NCBI GenBank assembly: GCA_964020975.1
Contig: OZ026625.1
Location: forward strand, 40,008,435-40,072,434
Length of the DNA: 64,000 bases
DNA from: Hermodice carunculata
Lineage: Eukaryota > Annelida > Polychaeta > Eunicida > Amphinomidae
Reading direction: 5' to 3'
Below are positions 62,531 through 64,000 of this stretch, one piece after another. Positions within the stretch are counted from its first letter, which is position 1. The number at the start of each line of letters is the position of its first letter. The translations under genes were made by a program, and so were the position numbers. The notes beneath the pieces are model-generated. The model did not search any database and was not told the origin of the DNA. It worked only from the letters and a program-made list of their open reading frames with translations.

Positions 62531-63784
62531 CTAGAAAAGAAGATATGCTTCAAAGCAAATCTGTCTGTGTGCCTTCAAAAAGCTGTTAATATTAGATGCT
62601 ACAACTTTTGTCCTTTGGTGCTTCCCATTACATTAAGCTTATGGCTGGATGACAATTTCAAAGTCCAAATGACCTTGACCGTTGACCTTTAGAGGTCACA
62701 TGTAAATTGCAAAAATGTACCGTGTTACAATACCCACAATTAAAGCCTAACATTAACCAAATCAGATGAAAGTATCCTATAGACCCATATCTTTTATATG
62801 GATTGCGAAACAGGCCAAGCCTATATTAATCACTCTCCATGGCACGGATGATGGCGTGTACATCCTATTCAAAAGTCCCTGCCATATTGGGAACACTACT
62901 GACCTCTAATGGCAGAAACCAGAATGAGGCTGTGGGGGACACCAATCCAATCCCCATTTACTTGCATGTTAAAGTTGCTTACTTTGCTAGCTCATATTTA
63001 TTGTTAAAAACACTTTGAATAAAACCATTGTGTTATCCTGTTCGGACAATTCTAGGACTACAACAGTGAGGGGAAAACAGGTATTCAGTGTTTTTATCCA
63101 TTGTTGCAAGAGGTACTGTGATGTAGTGTGTTAATACGAAATAAGTTTTCAAGGCAACATGTTTTATATCATCCTATTACAAAACATAATCTGTTGAATT
63201 CATATTTTAGAACCAGTCATTCACTTGGGTGTGTAATTGGTACTACCTGGGGCATCTATATGTATATTTAAAACCATGGTCCAATACTCCCATTTCATCA
63301 AATCTTTTTAGTTCTGATTAGAAAGTAACGTCCGCACTGGTCATTTTGCTCCACATGGCAATGAAGTTTTAGAAAAAATATACCTGTGACATCGAATTAT
63401 ATATCCTTAAAATCCACATGTTATTAAATTGTTGGTCCTGGATATTCCTAGAATGTGTAGAGTCAACTCAGTTATTCTGGCTTTTGGTCCAGCCGTACAG
63501 GGTATCAAACTTAGAGTGACATGCATTTCTTTGACAAAAGTCCAAACACTGAAGATTTCCCCCTTATGTTGTAGTCCTAAAGTTTTCCTAACAGAATAAC
63601 ACAATGGTATTATATTCAAAAGTATTTTTAATAATAGATGTGAGCTTTTGAATAGGGTGTATACTTTCCTACCCACTTGTTTGGTGGAGGAAATCGAACG
63701 ACTCGGAGAAATTAAACCACCGTGCACAGTCAGAGTGGTTGAAACTGTTTCCACTTGCTTCCCCGGCTGTGAATCTTGCTGGTA

Positions 63785-63828
<44 letters not shown>

Positions 63829-63847
63829 AAAATAGAGAGAAAGAAAG

Positions 63848-63918
<71 letters not shown>

Positions 63919-63948
63919 AAACAGTATGTCTGTGTTGGCACACAGACA
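62531..63948 (-). mobile_element. Helentron-like element, AGGTCA-rich subfamily, reverse copy
   Basis: The tail at low coordinates, read on the minus strand, is GGCACACAGACA (62562-62573), a palindrome of 10-bp arms with one mismatch (62541-62562), TCTTTT, and CTAG (62531-62534) followed by T. The head hairpin at 63927-63948 has arms TGTCTGTGT/ACACAGACA, followed by a (TTTC)n tract. Body homology to copy A covers only 62531-62771. The roughly 1 kb from 62772 to 63780 does not match the family and may be a later insertion or a different cargo. Confidence 0.65.
63783..63920 (-). repeat. (GAAA)n microsatellite in the Helentron-like head
   Basis: About 138 bp of GAAA ((TTTC)n on the element strand) with a few interruptions near 63830-63850. 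It sits at the same place after the head hairpin as the shorter TTTC tracts of the other copies. Confidence 0.97.
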
Positions 63949-64000
63949 TAATTATATAATATTTTCAGTGATCACAAACAAGGCCTGATGTCTCTTTGTT

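Noticed and set aside
63407-63949. 180-codon minus frame with a Leu/Phe/Ser-rich start like a signal peptide
   Set aside because: The hydrophobic part is the translated (TTTC)n tract. The remainder has no recognisable domain.

Overview
The window looks like intergenic or intronic DNA from an AT-rich metazoan nuclear genome, most likely a marine invertebrate. This rests on the mix of LINEs, MITEs, long simple repeats and tandem-repeat-bearing elements of the type described from bivalves and other marine invertebrates; the species cannot be fixed from the sequence. I found no complete host gene, tRNA, rRNA or CRISPR. The only host-gene hints are one possible internal exon (43172-43317) and three weak promoter-like or CpG-rich patches.

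Layout: 0.3-2.5 kb is a decayed minus-strand LINE. 3.5-9.2 kb holds a candidate TATA box, a Helentron-like element, a TTAA-flanked MITE and two pogo-type MITEs. 9.2-22.4 kb is mostly unannotatable, with a LINE 3' end ending in an (ATT)n tail at 15.2-15.6 kb and a coding-like stretch of unknown identity at 20.9-21.8 kb. 22.4-27.1 kb has a small MITE, long TC/TA and GT microsatellites, a nearly perfect 195-bp foldback element with a 9-bp target duplication, and a second decayed LINE. 29-34.3 kb has a perfect inverted repeat, a local tandem duplication, a short MITE and two direct copies of an AGGTCA-rich Helentron-like element. 38.8-41.3 kb is tetranucleotide repeats, a 44-bp minisatellite and another Helentron-like element. 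46.5-47.9 kb is an internally deleted pogo-type DNA transposon keeping only the DNA-binding end of its transposase. 48.5-51.3 kb carries a G-tract-bounded repeat and two clear copies of a TTAA MITE. 52.4-56.4 kb is a nest in which one LINE (minus strand, almost intact over 650 codons) sits inside the reverse transcriptase of an older plus-strand LINE. 58.6-59.7 kb is the 3' end of a further LINE. 59.8-63.9 kb holds two more Helentron-like copies in reverse orientation.

The most interesting signal is the dispersed family at 3.8, 32.4, 33.5, 39.9, 59.8 and 62.5 kb. Its copies share a head hairpin with the core TGTCTGTGTGCC, a TTTC-type microsatellite, tandem units of about 140-146 bp, a complementary GGCACACAGACA just before a 3' palindrome, and usually a terminal CTAG-T. 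That is the architecture of non-autonomous Helentron (HINE) elements. One subfamily is packed with AGGTCA nuclear-receptor half-sites. All calls are from reading the sequence; no database search was possible.
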